Source: Polytrichum commune | Taxonomy: Eukaryota; Streptophyta; Polytrichopsida; Polytrichales; Polytrichaceae | Assembly: GCA_950295325.1 (NCBI GenBank) | Contig: OX485806.1 | Span: 622,001 to 686,000 of the forward strand | Direction of reading: 5' to 3' | Length of the DNA: 64,000 nucleotides | In this document: positions 12,395-24,469 of the stretch, piece after piece | Position numbering within the stretch: the first letter of the stretch is position 1 | Layout of the letters: each line of letters begins with the position of its first letter | Program-made: the position numbers and the translations under genes | Notes under the pieces: model-generated | The model's input: only the letters and a program-made list of their open reading frames with translations | The model's database searches: none | Told to the model about the DNA's origin: nothing

Positions 12395-13219
12395 GTTTCC
12401 ATGCTGATCAATTGAGTTGTTGCAAAAAGCTAACCTGCGGCTTGATGAATAGTCTAAAACGAAATGGTTGTGGAAAAACGTAGGGACGAAAGTGGACAAT
12501 TGATGAATAATGTGATTTTTGTCACTGCACAGAACTAATTAAGTCTTGCCAATACTTAATGATCGTGCATCTCAATTAATGTTCTTTCACAAGTGTGCAA
12601 TGTTGACCCCATAAAGCGTGCAGTGAAATTTTGAGGATCTTCAGCATAATATGACCATGCTTATAAGCCAGAGATGGATTGGCATCGTCTACTACGGCCA
12701 TGCCTTCTTCCTCCAAATTCAACAGGTTGTCTCTTGCTCATGTGTTGTACTCACCAAATTATCAATTTTGCATATAGTAGATCACAAGCTCATTGTTTAT
12801 GTTGATATCACTGGAGTTCATCAAGCATTACAAAATTACTTCGATAGAGCTTTCAGCCTGCTTTTGTTCGGAGCTTGACAGGCACACTTGAGCATACACA
12901 TCTACTTTCAGCCTTCAGTTATGGGAATGATCAATTAGGTTGTCAACAATTTGGGGTAGTAACGTGTTGGAACAACACACAACATCTCATTAGCATGGGT
13001 CAATGGGTAAAGTCGGACACCGTGAAGGGCGTGCTGATGCTCCCGAGCCGCAGTGTTTACAAGTGAGCTATTCAGGTCAGGAAGTGGGGACCTTGTGGCT
13101 CGTCGAGCATATATTTTGCACGCACTCAAAGGCCCGCCCATGTTTCTGGTCGAAACACTGCCCACATACATAACCCTTGCCTCCATCAATACAACCAAGA
13201 GCCATGTAGGTATTGCACT

Positions 13220-16200
13220 TCATAGCATTTCACCTTTGTGCGAGACATTTAACAGTAGTCGCATATGCCGTGATTTAACCATATTTAGAGGTGTTTTGTA
13301 TGTCATTTGTGGAATATGGATTACTTGCCTTGCAGCTCGTCGAGCTGCTTCACAAATACTTGAGCTTGGTCGCGAGTGACGTATTCCATGATTTGATGCA
13401 CCTCTCTTAGGTGAATGGATAGCAATCAGCTGCAAGTGTAACCATGCCCGAATAACCATTTGTTTATTGATATTTCGCATCACTTAAGATTAAATATATT
13501 CAATCCATTGTTATACCCAAAGTACTCAGTATAGGTTTTGAGCTTGAATAGTGGCTGTTGCAATTAGGGTGCACACCCTGCGGTCTTATCTATCTTTAGG
13601 ACATGGTTGGGAGATCCTAAAACATTTTAGATCTGCTTTCAATATTTTCGAAGCACAAGGGGTGGAAACCTTACCCCAAGGCACTCCATTGTCTGGTAGT
13701 AGGCTCGTCCTTGAAGTGGCGTGTGCCCCTTCCTTGGATCTGAGAAATACCTTGTCCTACATCAAATGCACAAAGTGATAAGCAACCATTGCATGGTCAA
13801 CATGACGGTTGTCACTTAGTTATTAGAGTGAAACTATTTTTAATATAGACTATTACAAAGAGGAGGTGAGAACACCATGGCGATCACATATATTCATGAT
13901 ATGTCTTCAATCTAGGTCGTTTGTATGAGCTCAAATCTCTCTAGATTTCCTATTATACGTGTATAGGTCCAATTGGAAGAATGCAGTTGATAAATTAGTT
14001 AGGTTTTAGATGGGGTGACTTTTGATGCCTTTGGCTAAAACTAACAGGAAGTAACGATAAACAACTCCAGATGGACGACTAGGGGTTAAGGATCAACACT
14101 GACATGTTGAAATTTGCTGCAGACTAGGAAATAAGTAAGCTCACTTCCTAAATATAATTGGAACCAAGATCCTCATACTTCACAATTTTTACAATATCAG
14201 TGTTGGAAAGGAAAGCATCCACGATGATAAGAATCATATTCGATTATTAGGAGTCCATCTTGTCCTAGTATTGCTTATAGATTGAAGGGGATTTCTTTTA
14301 TCTAAGCAACGCACAAATGTCAAGGGTGTAACGTACCATTCAAGGTAGCCAGGATCAACAGTGAAACCATAGATGTCCACCTCTTGACAAACTGACAATG
14401 CAAATTCCAGAGCCTTCACACCTGTGCCTTTTGCGGAAACTCCCAATGGTGCCCCCACCATCATATACACAGGGTTCCTTATAGGGATATCCTGTTGGGT
14501 TGCAAATGGATTAGTTGAATGTATCAGTCTTAATACTGCCCCAATTACCATGCATTTCCACTGCACTGTGTATGGTATTTATGGTATTTAGTGTCACGTC
14601 CACTAATTGTCAACATAACACTATTTGTCAATATGAGTGACTTCTTGAAGTGAATACTTTTTCACGCTATGACATTTGGCGTAGATTATTGGAGTACTTG
14701 AGAATCATTATAGTTTTACATTTTAGTTTTACATGCCAACTGTCATGTGTTTACACTATTGGTCAACTTGTAGACCATTGGTGTAACCTAGACATATGCC
14801 TCATAAAAATTATTGAGGATACTAATGGAAAGATCTTATTGAGCACACTAACGCCAAATGCCATGTGGTTACACTAATGATCAACTTGTTGACCATTAGT
14901 GTAGTGTAGGCATAGGCCTTATAGTAGGGTGAGTGACAATTAATACCATAAACAATGTAGTAGTAAAAGGGATCTTGTTGACATTGCCCATTTGACACAC
15001 AATCAAGGACCTATTGAGGGCATCACATTTTGTGTCCAAACAGTCAATTCAACACACATTTGACACACCATGTGATTTTGTTATGGGTCTTAAGTGACAC
15101 ATGTCAAATGGGTTAGTGTCAAACAGACCTCCTTTTCCTATTAGTGTTCAGGGGAGAATCAGATAATGAAACTTCAACAAGAACCTCTGCCCCTGAAGAA
15201 GAGACTGACTTAGATCACGGTACATGTGAGCAGGTAAAGTAGATTGGGCCTTAGTATGTCTGTACCCGTATCATTTGATTCATGCTGTCATGAATGGTTG
15301 TCTTTATTATCAGAACCTCCTTTGCACTAGCTGTTTGAAACATGGGAACAATGAACGAATAATGTCAGTGCAAATATATACTTGGGGGCTGTATCTGACT
15401 TATTGAGAATGATATATATGCACATTGCAGATATATAGAATGCAAATTATAGGGGCTTTTGGATTGAGGCATTTGACCATCCAGACTTGCAACTTTATCC
15501 AAAGCTTTGGCAGATCCACGGTTCAGAATCCGGAATGTGGTCTTCTTCCCCACATATTGTGTGTAGTTCTGTTTAATGTTGAGTCAGTGTTAATATTTAC
15601 CCTTCAGGGTTTAATATTCTTTCAGTGCTTACTCATCAACATTTATCTAATGTTTCATTCAACATAGTATCAACTCACAATACAACCTTTCGAAAACTAG
15701 AAGCTACAAACTATAAAAACCATAGATTAAAATTGCATCCCTATGTTTGGTTGGTGTTGATTCAATGTTGTACTTTGACATGATTTGATCAATGTGAAAA
15801 TAGTGTTAAAACATACATTTAAAGGTTTGTGAAGAATAACTAGTATCTTCATGGTATGTACCTCACTGCAACGAATAGGGAAACGTTGTGTCCATTCTAA
15901 TATTGCAAATACATTGTAAAAAATTCTCTATAAGTCATATTCGTATAGAAGTCAGCTGATTTACAAAAATGAAGACGATGTTTGAAGTGATTCCTACCTC
16001 AATAGGAGCCCCGTTCATTCGAATTACAGCATTGTATCCATCAATCTGAGCTCCAAAGAGATCCTGAAGCAGGTCACCTGAGTTGCCTACAACTGCACAC
16101 CGTTCGAATTGGCGAGGACCATAGGGAGGCGTGGGAGGAAGAACCAGAGCCAGCTTCTCCTTGCACAAAGTCGCATTCAAACACATGTTGCTGGAGTTTC

Positions 16201-19200
16201 AGTACATCAATGAAACCAGTCAGGTTACTTAGTACGATTCTTAACTTCAAAGGACCAAGAGGCTCAATATATGACCTACATACATATTTTCCATGAGCCT
16301 CAGCAAGTCCTAAAACCATATTATTTTCCATTTATGGGTTGAAACTTTATTTGGTACATTATCTTATGTCAAAGGAGAAAATAAAAATAAACTTAGAAGT
16401 GACAGTGAAGATCAAAATACTATGTATTTGCATCCAAAGGCACCCAGGTTGTGTATTTGAACTCAAATCTTCAGCAACTTTAAGGTATTCAACCAATTTG
16501 AAAAGTAAAGAATGAGTTACTTTTGGATAAGGTCAATTCTGACAAATATAATTAAAGACAGGAGTGCATTGTGCACGGAGAGGTCCAAATTGGGCCTCTT
16601 AGACGCTTAGGGATTAACTAGACCACCTGAATCAATTCGCGCAAAAATTGCAACATAGGAGGTTTACTTCCTCTAAAGAGACAAAGAATTTATGCAGAAA
16701 TACTTTGGGGAAACTGGAACAGATTATGAAACCTGTGGCCTTTATTGATGCGCCTCCAAGCGTAATTGTGCCACCCATTCGGCAGCCCGTCGATATATTC
16801 CTTGGTCAAAATCGTGGTGCTGTTTCGCACCTGACATGCAATCAGAGTGAGATTACTCACAGACACCATGGCATAAGTTCCTAAGTAGGTCTAAATCTGC
16901 CATTATGAACAATAGACTAGAATAAACAGCGTGTGATTTAGTCCAGCAGTTGAAGTGAAACAATTCAAATGCAAACGATATTTCCCGCAATTGTTGCAGA
17001 TATATAATTTTAACTCCTCTAAATTCGCTAGTCACATTAAAAAGGCCAGCAATTCTGAGTGTCATTTGTGCAAGGATTAAAGATCGTGTTGCCTACAATG
17101 ACCATAGCCATAGCTGTAAACACCTTACAGAAGTGTTTCTGAAGAACGCCCCAAAAAATAGAATGTACAGTTCAGGTGCAACCCTTTTCACTGGGATTGA
17201 ATTAAAGAGCATTTCTTATTGCTAGTGGACGTTTTTTTTTAATCAACGCATACTACATTTGATTTAGTGTGGCCCACTCTATTCATCATCGACCCACATT
17301 AAATTATCTTGCAATCACTGGTGACAACCAGAGAGGATGTAATATGGCACTTGGAGCTACATGACAAGTCATGAAGATCACTCTATTTAAAATACCACGC
17401 CAATTTTAATGCCACACTAAATAAATGTTTAGTGTAGAGACTATGGCCCATACTGATAACAAGATTCTAAAGTGCATCATCAGACCTGTTCCCAAATGCT
17501 TATCATGTTACAAATGTTGAAAGTATAGACCAAACGCTCAAGCTCTCCAGTTTTAGGATCCTTCTGCACACAGGATAAATAGGGGCACAAGTGTTCAGTA
17601 GTATGAGAAACATGAGGTAAATCGTATTAAATCAATTACACTGATTATTGTAAATAGTGTGGGCAGACGTATAGCGTGACTTACCTTAGGCAGCCCTATA
17701 GTGTGATACACACTTCAAACCATCACGCATGAAAATAGTGTGCAACCCTCGTTACACTTGTCATGCCCCTGTCCTATTCCACCTCCTTTCCCTAGGTTGG
17801 AAGTGTTTCAAATGCACACTATTTTCAATGTAATAGAAATCTTGTAATCTACAACATGTAAGTATGATGTTAAACACGTTGGGTTGGTAAATAGTGTGCA
17901 CCCACAATATTATGCCCAGTGTTTCAGTGTGGAAATAACGTCAATAGTGTGCCCTATAGTATTAAGCATAATTAGTGTACCAATAGAGCATTAAGTAACC
18001 ATACCCAGACTGCATCTGACGCATCAGTGAATGTCATTTGCACATGGCAGACATCTATTGGAGTGGCCCGCAATCCCATCCCTTTGATATTCTGCACACA
18101 AAAAATCTAGAGTCAGAAGAAGCAGTAAAATGAAAGGTAAACAATATTGTTTCAGTTTCGATAGGTAAGTGAACTTGCTTCTTGCTACTGGGAAACAATG
18201 TAACATCTACCTATCAAGATGAGGGATTGCGTTCTAACTTTTTCTTGTTGATTATAAGAAGGCTATAGTAAAAAAGGGGAGTGGGTTTGTGGAAACTCGA
18301 GATCGTTTACCACACACTGAAGGAACTCCTGCTGAAACTTTTCCAAGACAATGTGGTCTTCGCCTGAGATCTGCGATTGGGTCGGCCATGTTCCTACTGC
18401 AAGAATAAACACCACTGAAGTTTCAATGTACAAAATCCAAACCGCATCAAAGAGCTTGACATAACAAGATTCCTCAATGTCATCTGTGGACACTTTCAAG
18501 CTTCCAACATGCTTGAAATGTGCAGATTTAATATTCCAAACAATGTCATTATTCATGGAGAACATAAATGCTTCATGAAAGATAGACTATGAGCCATAAA
18601 TACATCATCTTCAAGGGTTCTTGGAAGTCTGCTTTGAGATGCTGCGTACCCCTATTGATGACGTTCCCGACCAATGTTGGAATGCATGATATCAATACAC
18701 AATATCAATAACGGTCTTAAGAACCTACCCAACCAGTATCAAAATTGTAGAAAATATCCATGTTCAAACAACACTTACAGGTAAAGGTACCAGTAAACCA
18801 CGAAATAAGGGAAATAGTTACATACTCAATTCCACAGCACTTGCTCAAAAAAATGCAATAGAAAACAAATCACGTATGCGGGAGTAGCCATATGACCAGG
18901 GCCATCCACAACAATGATCTGCATGGAAGGAGCCACCTTCCACAACATCCCCGCTAACTTCATCAATTCCCAACTGTGGATCTTTGACTTGGGTTCCTGC
19001 TACTGATCTCCAGAGGTAAATGGAAGAGACTCAAGCAAATTGTTGTATACAATATGTCCTTAAAAGCAAGGTGAAAAGAGGAATTAGCTGGAGCATATTC
19101 ACATCCCTCCTGACACTGCCATCGTCCATGGAGGATATAAATGCCTCATGGCAGAAATACAGAGATTGATCCATATATGCACCCATCTCACTGACTCTTG

Positions 19201-19537
19201 AAGGTGTGCAATTTGCATCGACACCCTTTTGTCAGCTGAAATTCTGAACTCCCACGGTAAGGTATATTTGGACAAACCTAATTGCAAACTCAAGCAAGCA
19301 CAATAGTATTTAAGATTGGAAGGAAAAAGATGGAGCATGGAGACATTGAAGACCAATTTTGCTGAAAAGCCACTGAACTCAGTTGTGGCAATCCTTGAAT
19401 GACACCGAAGTGAAATGCAGAAAAGATGATAAAATGAAGTTACTGTGTGAGGCAAGGCCAGCAAAGTAGGAGGCCAGGGCCACCATAGCCAGCAGCAACA
19501 GCGAGAGCAGGCGGGGACGAGAGCGTGGAATCCTCAT
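13220..19537 (-). CDS. GT29 sialyltransferase-like Golgi protein (plant SIA/MGP2 type)
   Basis: Eleven exons: 19537-19444, 18396-18311, 18091-18005, 17563-17486, 16830-16733, 16190-15998, 15568-15478, 15330-15266, 14491-14337, 13756-13675 and 13429-13220, with phases that agree throughout and about 412 residues. Residues about 10-27 are a signal anchor, giving a type II Golgi topology. Sialylmotif L is seen as [13 protein letters not shown] (C179) and motif S as [14 protein letters not shown]...[10 protein letters not shown] (C299); these two cysteines are the pair that forms the family disulfide. Motif III/VS is represented by [18 protein letters not shown]. The [13 protein letters not shown], [11 protein letters not shown] and [15 protein letters not shown] blocks match plant homologues. 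Plants have little or no sialic acid, so the donor is unsettled; Arabidopsis MGP2/SIA proteins act in pollen, with a Kdo-like donor suggested. The last exon keeps AIHSP but then diverges ([14 protein letters not shown]). The exon 1 to exon 2 join is the least sure. Confidence 0.88.
15152..15233 (+). other. Isolated exon-like open segment on the plus strand inside a GT29 intron
   Basis: An open stretch of 82 bp encoding an acidic peptide ([19 protein letters not shown]) is bounded by a TGTTCAG acceptor-like and a GAGCAG|GTAAAG donor-like sequence, antisense to the host gene and in the intron between exons 15330-15266 and 14491-14337. No neighbouring partner exon was recognised. It may be a captured gene fragment or chance. 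Confidence 0.3.
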
Positions 19538-19813
19538 GCTTCTTCCAATCACTAAGTTTACACTTTACTTTACTTGACTTGATTTACAACAACACTTTCT
19601 TCACTCCTCCAACTCCCATTCCACCTTCACTTCATCTCCACCATGCACAACCCCTCAATGGATGATTGCTTAGGGGGGCTTGTAGATGGGGTCCCATGGT
19701 CCAAGCACGTAAGGGACCAATTTGAAGCAATTTGAGGCACATTGAACTCTTGAAGTGGATCCTCCCTTGGAACCTGCCTTCTAAAATGGTTCTCCAAATT
19801 AGTGTCCTGCAAG

Positions 19814-20010
19814 ATTTTTGGACATAGTTGGTCGAAATCCGAGTGATTCCAAGTCCAACTCGTTACATGTTGACATCTTTCGATTTTTCTTTGTTAAGTT
19901 GGGGTATGTTTTGTAAATTCCTCTAAACTAGTCAGTAATTTTCTTGAAATCTTCACCTTCAAACGATTCTTTTTCAAACTCAACCGGTTCATCTATAACT
20001 AAGCAGCCGC
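19814..20010 (+). repeat. Dispersed repeat family C, copy 1
   Basis: Shares with copies at 41822-42017, 52270-52458 and (inverted) 53996-54215 an ordered set of blocks: TCCAAGTCCAAC, GTTACATGTTG, GATCTTT/GACATCTTT, GGTAT, TCTTCTAAA-like, and a terminal CAACCGGTTCATCT. About 200 bp, non-coding. Confidence 0.75.
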
Positions 20011-21119
20011 TTCTTCCCGTTCATTGCTCCGAATACAAGCTCTTCTTTGAGCTTCATTTTCTTGGTTCGGATCATTAGTGTTTCCCTCCAAAATGATGCC
20101 ATGTAAGAAACATGTCCTCATTTTACCTCTTCTTGGGCTTGGACACTCATCTAAATGTTTTCAGTCCAATTTACACCTCTTGAATGATAGGATCACTTCA
20201 CTTTGTTGGACCCTCTCATTCTAATACGCCCCTTACTACCTAGCTTGCCCAATGCCAATGAAGCACATAAATCTAGGGTGGGTTTAAATTAGGGTCCCTT
20301 GATGGACCTTGTTTTTGGACTGAAGATTGGACCCAAGCTTGAGTATTGGTTTCTTTAATCAAGAGGAATGTTTTCTTGGATTGGGACCGACAAGATTTGA
20401 TAGGATAATGATGTCACATTACCTAGCGCCACTTCATTTTTCATATATTGAACTTCGACCCTGGTGTGTAATCTCCTTGAGTCCAAGCATTTGCTCTCGA
20501 CCAACAAGATCACTCAATTTTGGAGTGTCTTTGGTCTTGGACCTTGGTGTAAACCCACCTTAAGTTGCCTATTACCTTCACGGCAAGTCCAAGACCAAAG
20601 AATATACAAAATCAAGTGATTCTATAGGTCAAGAGCAAAAATATGGACCCAAAGAGTTTCACTAAGGTTTTTCAATGACTCCAAAGTATGACAAGCTGAA
20701 GTGGTGCTAATGTGGCACCACTTTCCCGCCAAATCTTGATGGTTTCAACTCATGAAAATATTTCTCCATACTTTGAGGTATTGATCGCTAGGCTTTGGTC
20801 CAATCCTAAGTCCAAAAGCAAGGTCCATTCAAGGATGTTTTGGACCCCAAGTTTCTTGAGATTGGACCCCAATGAAAACGCATCCTTATATTTCACCCAT
20901 CATCTTATTAGCATCATGGCCAAGGACATCAATTTACCCATTACCATTTGGCACATCAGGCATGAGGTGGCAATATGAGATTGGGGAAGAGGATGACCTC
21001 CCTAAAGTTTAACTTTCAACCTCCCCTGATCTCAATGTAAGGTATGCGAGCATTGTTTGTTTAAGAAAATTGACACCTATATTGGATTGTCATGTGCCCA
21101 TCTTACAGCGGATGTTGGC

Positions 21120-21640
21120 ACGGAGTGTGGTGCAGTGAGAATCAAAGAACAAACACCATTAAGACACATGTTTTAAATTAGATTGGACTACATCTTTGAA
21201 TTTGGTTCAACACTAACTATTATATTTAGTGTCACTTACTAGTTGGAGTTGCATAGTTGTTTTTCAAAACTACTAATGTAATTTTTTACCAAGTAAAATT
21301 GTTAGTGTTTTGTGATATCCAAACAATCAATGTGGCATTTGTTGACAAAATATGAAATATATAGTGAATAGACATAGCATTGCATAATTCCAAATCATAA
21401 GTAACACAAAATACAAATTAAGTGAACACAATTGGGAAGACATGTGTTTTCAATCAAGAAATCAATAGACACGTACATTTAATAGCCACAAGTAAATAAG
21501 GGGAAGTATGATTTTGCTAATGGTTCATTACAAATGTGCTATTGCAACACAAGTTTCATTGTGTAATTTTAATCCATAGATGTTGGAGAATATGAAAAAC
21601 AAATTGAATAACTCACATATACCTTAAGCCATCAATCTCC
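21120..21640 (+). repeat. Dispersed repeat family D, copy 1, interrupted by a MITE
   Basis: GTGTGGTGCAGTGAGAATCA, CACCATTAAGA, AAATAAGGGGAAGT, CATTACA, TTTCATTGTGTAA and TTGGAGAA occur in the same order as in 45425-45760. The 21.2 kb copy is longer because a family B MITE (about 21210-21424) sits inside it. Confidence 0.7.
21210..21424. mobile_element. MITE family B, copy 2, nested in a family D repeat
   Basis: It has the same internal sequence as the 12181-12394 and 44061-44283 elements (TTGGAGTTGCATAG, TTTTTACCAAGTAAAA, ATAGCATTGCATAATTCCAAA). Its ends are decayed relative to the consensus ACACTAAATAT.ATATTTAGTG palindrome. Confidence 0.75.
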
Positions 21641-24469
21641 ATGATTGGAGGGCTCACAAACACAGCTGCATAAATGCTCTTGTCAAGTAAACCACCTCGG
21701 TCCTCCCAACCCCTGGGGGTCCACCCAATCCATTGACCTCACACTTTCTTCAAATAATGCCTTTGTTATCATTATTTTTATTAATTTATTTTTATTAATT
21801 TCTGTAGAAGGGGTAGATGTTCATCCATCTATATAGTCGTCATTCCATTGACAACCTAAACTTGGAGATGGCTTATGCCCTTTGTGTTGGACTCCAAAAT
21901 GCTTAAGTAATGAAGTTTTCAACCAATGTTTTTGCCCATGTTCAATATGTCACGTACATTTCAAATTTGAGATTTCTACACTAGGGTTGAACTAAACATG
22001 TCATTCATATTTGTGGTTGTTATGGCGGAATAGATGGAGGTTTAGGGATAGAAAGAGGAGAGATAAAGTGAAAAGGAGGAGATTAATTCTCGGGGTGATC
22101 ATATCCCCTTATGTTTTGTAACCATGTGCGATAATGGGGTGTTTAATGGGGGGATATATATGCACCTCTCAATATTTTTTCTTGCCTTATTTGTAGGTAT
22201 AAATTTATTTTAACGTATTTTTAGCACCCTACATTTATTTGTAATTTTTTAGAGAGGCTAATTTTTGGGCATCATTTTTTTTTATAAATCATACAAATAC
22301 CAAATAGTGGACGGAATACCATAGCATTGCAAAATCGACTATGCGAGCATCAAACATTCCATTATATCATTCATCTTGTCATTCAATTGTTTCAATTAGT
22401 TATACCAATCCTAAACCATTCAAAGTATTATTCAAAACACAACCAATAGCATTTGGGTACTAGTTAAAGAGTTACCAATAAACATGGAGATAACAAAATA
22501 TACAAGCTAACAAGTTGTAAACACGGATAGAACAAAACAAGAATTACAATCAGTTATGACAAGACATAGAATTCTCCACAACTACCTACTCCCAAAAAGA
22601 ATTGCATTCAAATATATGAAAGCGAAATACAAAAAAGCCATAATTATTGTATTGATTCTACAACATACTTTTAGGGGGATCCAATTTCTATAACCCTATT
22701 TTTTCTACTGATTACTAAAACGAAGGAATTATTCACCACCCTATTTTACATATAATCATGTAGGGGACATATTTCCAACTATATAACGATCTAACGAATT
22801 TATAATTTTTACCCTTAACGAATTAAATTGATCCTATTTTTTTTTATCTCACGTAGTTTCTAAAATTCCGATAATCACCTCCCCGAGGATTGATTGCTTG
22901 TTATCACATGGGTTGGGATAGCAAATACCAAGAGTTTGTAAGGCAATATTTACTACCCATCTTGAATCTTGCTTGAGAAGCCAAATCAATTAGTATATAT
23001 TTTTTATCTAAAATAAAATGTTTTTTTGAATGTTTGATGAAAAACAATGATGTTGTTGATAGTTCCAAATATATGGATCAAGTTTAAAACTTAGTGTGTA
23101 CAACTTTCTTTTGTTTGTTCACTCAAAACCAAACACTTAATTTAAATTACATTTTACAATACACTTGGAACCTCAAAGCTTTCAAACACTTGTTTCACCC
23201 CTAAATTCTTTCCTTTGAGTGTATACTAGGGAATACCATGAAACATGATTATGATTATGATTATTATTATTATTATAAAAGTGAACATGTAGGGGACAAA
23301 TTTCACTTGCCTCTCTTCCCCCCCCCCCCAACCCCTTCCATGGTGCATGCCAATATTCATGCTAAAGAACTTATAACCGTCTCAATATCCACATTTAATT
23401 AACACATAGTTGATAATATAAATCATAAATCATAAATATATGTAGTCCGATATTTTGTCTACTACCTAATTATATATCATCATCAATGGTTAGGTGGAGC
23501 ATCACTTAGCCTTTAATTTTTTATATTCTTTTGTTTTTTTGTTTTTTTTTGTTTTTTTTTAAACTTGACCTCAAAATTGAATTCCCTTTCTGTGAGAATA
23601 CATTCATGAGGACATCAACATAACGCAATTCCAAGGTTTGTTGAGAAGCATATTATGTTGTTCGCGTATGTAACACACCACACTCTCCACCAATAAGATT
23701 CTACTATTCTTAGGCTCAGCTTATTCTTGAGCCTTTGTCTAAAACAACCCCTAAGGTTTTGCAACTGCCCCAACATAAGGGGGGCCGGGTTAGTCCCAAA
23801 ACCCAAAACCCTAAAACCTAAACCAATCCCTTGGTTTGGATGTGGCGATGGAGTTGCAAGTGATTGTGCCAAGTTCATTTTCTTTGTCCTCTACTTCAAG
23901 GAACAATCAGCTTTTTGTGGGCACATGTTTGCACAAGTGATGATTACAAATTTAACAAATTCTACATGTTCACTCATGTGCTCTTTTGTATAACTCGATG
24001 GTGTATTTGGATGTTTTAGGGATCGTAGTCAAAGGTGTGCATGAGCTTGTGCCTTTTATATAATGACAAGACTTAGACATGGACGTGGCTTTCTTATGCA
24101 TTAACCAATGGTCCATCAACTTCCATCTTGGGGTTGATGTATGATGTGGAAGCAATGAAAATGCTTATAGTTCTCTTATATATAAGTGAATAAGTAAATA
24201 AGTAAATAAAAGTAAAATTAAAAGTAAAAGTATAAATATAAACAAAGTATAAATAAATAATAGTATAAAAAATAAAAATCATATATTATATACAATATAC
24301 TATAATAAATAAAATAGTAATGCTAAAATAGGATCGATAAAAAGAGAGCATGTAATTATCTTCATTTAAAAAAATTATTGCTCCAGAACCGTTTCGGTTA
24401 CTTGTTCGAGAATTACGACCTTTATCATAAGAATTAGATCATGCCATTGTATTAAAAAAAATTAGAACG

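Larger units (their letters stand above)
6601..13219. other. Long AT-rich intergenic region, LUC7RL promoter side to GT29 3' end
   Basis: The part next to 6600 should contain the LUC7RL promoter and leader but I see no decisive element. From about 7.7 to 12.6 kb the DNA is strongly AT-rich with decayed repeats: a partial copy of a long-TIR element near 10596-10860 and a MITE at 12181-12394. Two adjacent open frames at 9965-10186 and 10179-10376 have no recognisable domain and no splice support. The frame at 7319-7603 is also unrecognised. Confidence 0.5.
19538..24469. other. Repeat-rich intergenic region upstream of GT29 and of the helicase
   Basis: The bidirectional spacer must hold the GT29 promoter near 19.55-19.8 kb, where no clear TATA box stands out. 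It contains a family C dispersed repeat (19814-20010), a family D repeat with a nested MITE (21120-21640), homopolymer and AT tracts near 23.3-23.6 and 24.2-24.3 kb, and an AACCCTAAAACC telomere-like patch near 23800. No gene recognised. Confidence 0.5.

Noticed and set aside
12955-13080. Possible tRNA-derived SINE head (GGGTCAATGGGTAAAGTCGG)
   Set aside because: No convincing B box, cloverleaf or tail; a chance resemblance is as likely.
18860-19020. Open minus-strand segment in GT29 intron 1 as a missing exon
   Set aside because: Exons 19537-19444 and 18396-18311 join in correct phase without it, and its peptide does not resemble the family.
23790-23830. AACCCAAAACCCTAAAACC patch as a telomere relic
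   Set aside because: Irregular units rather than clean AAACCCT repeats; too short and degenerate to call.
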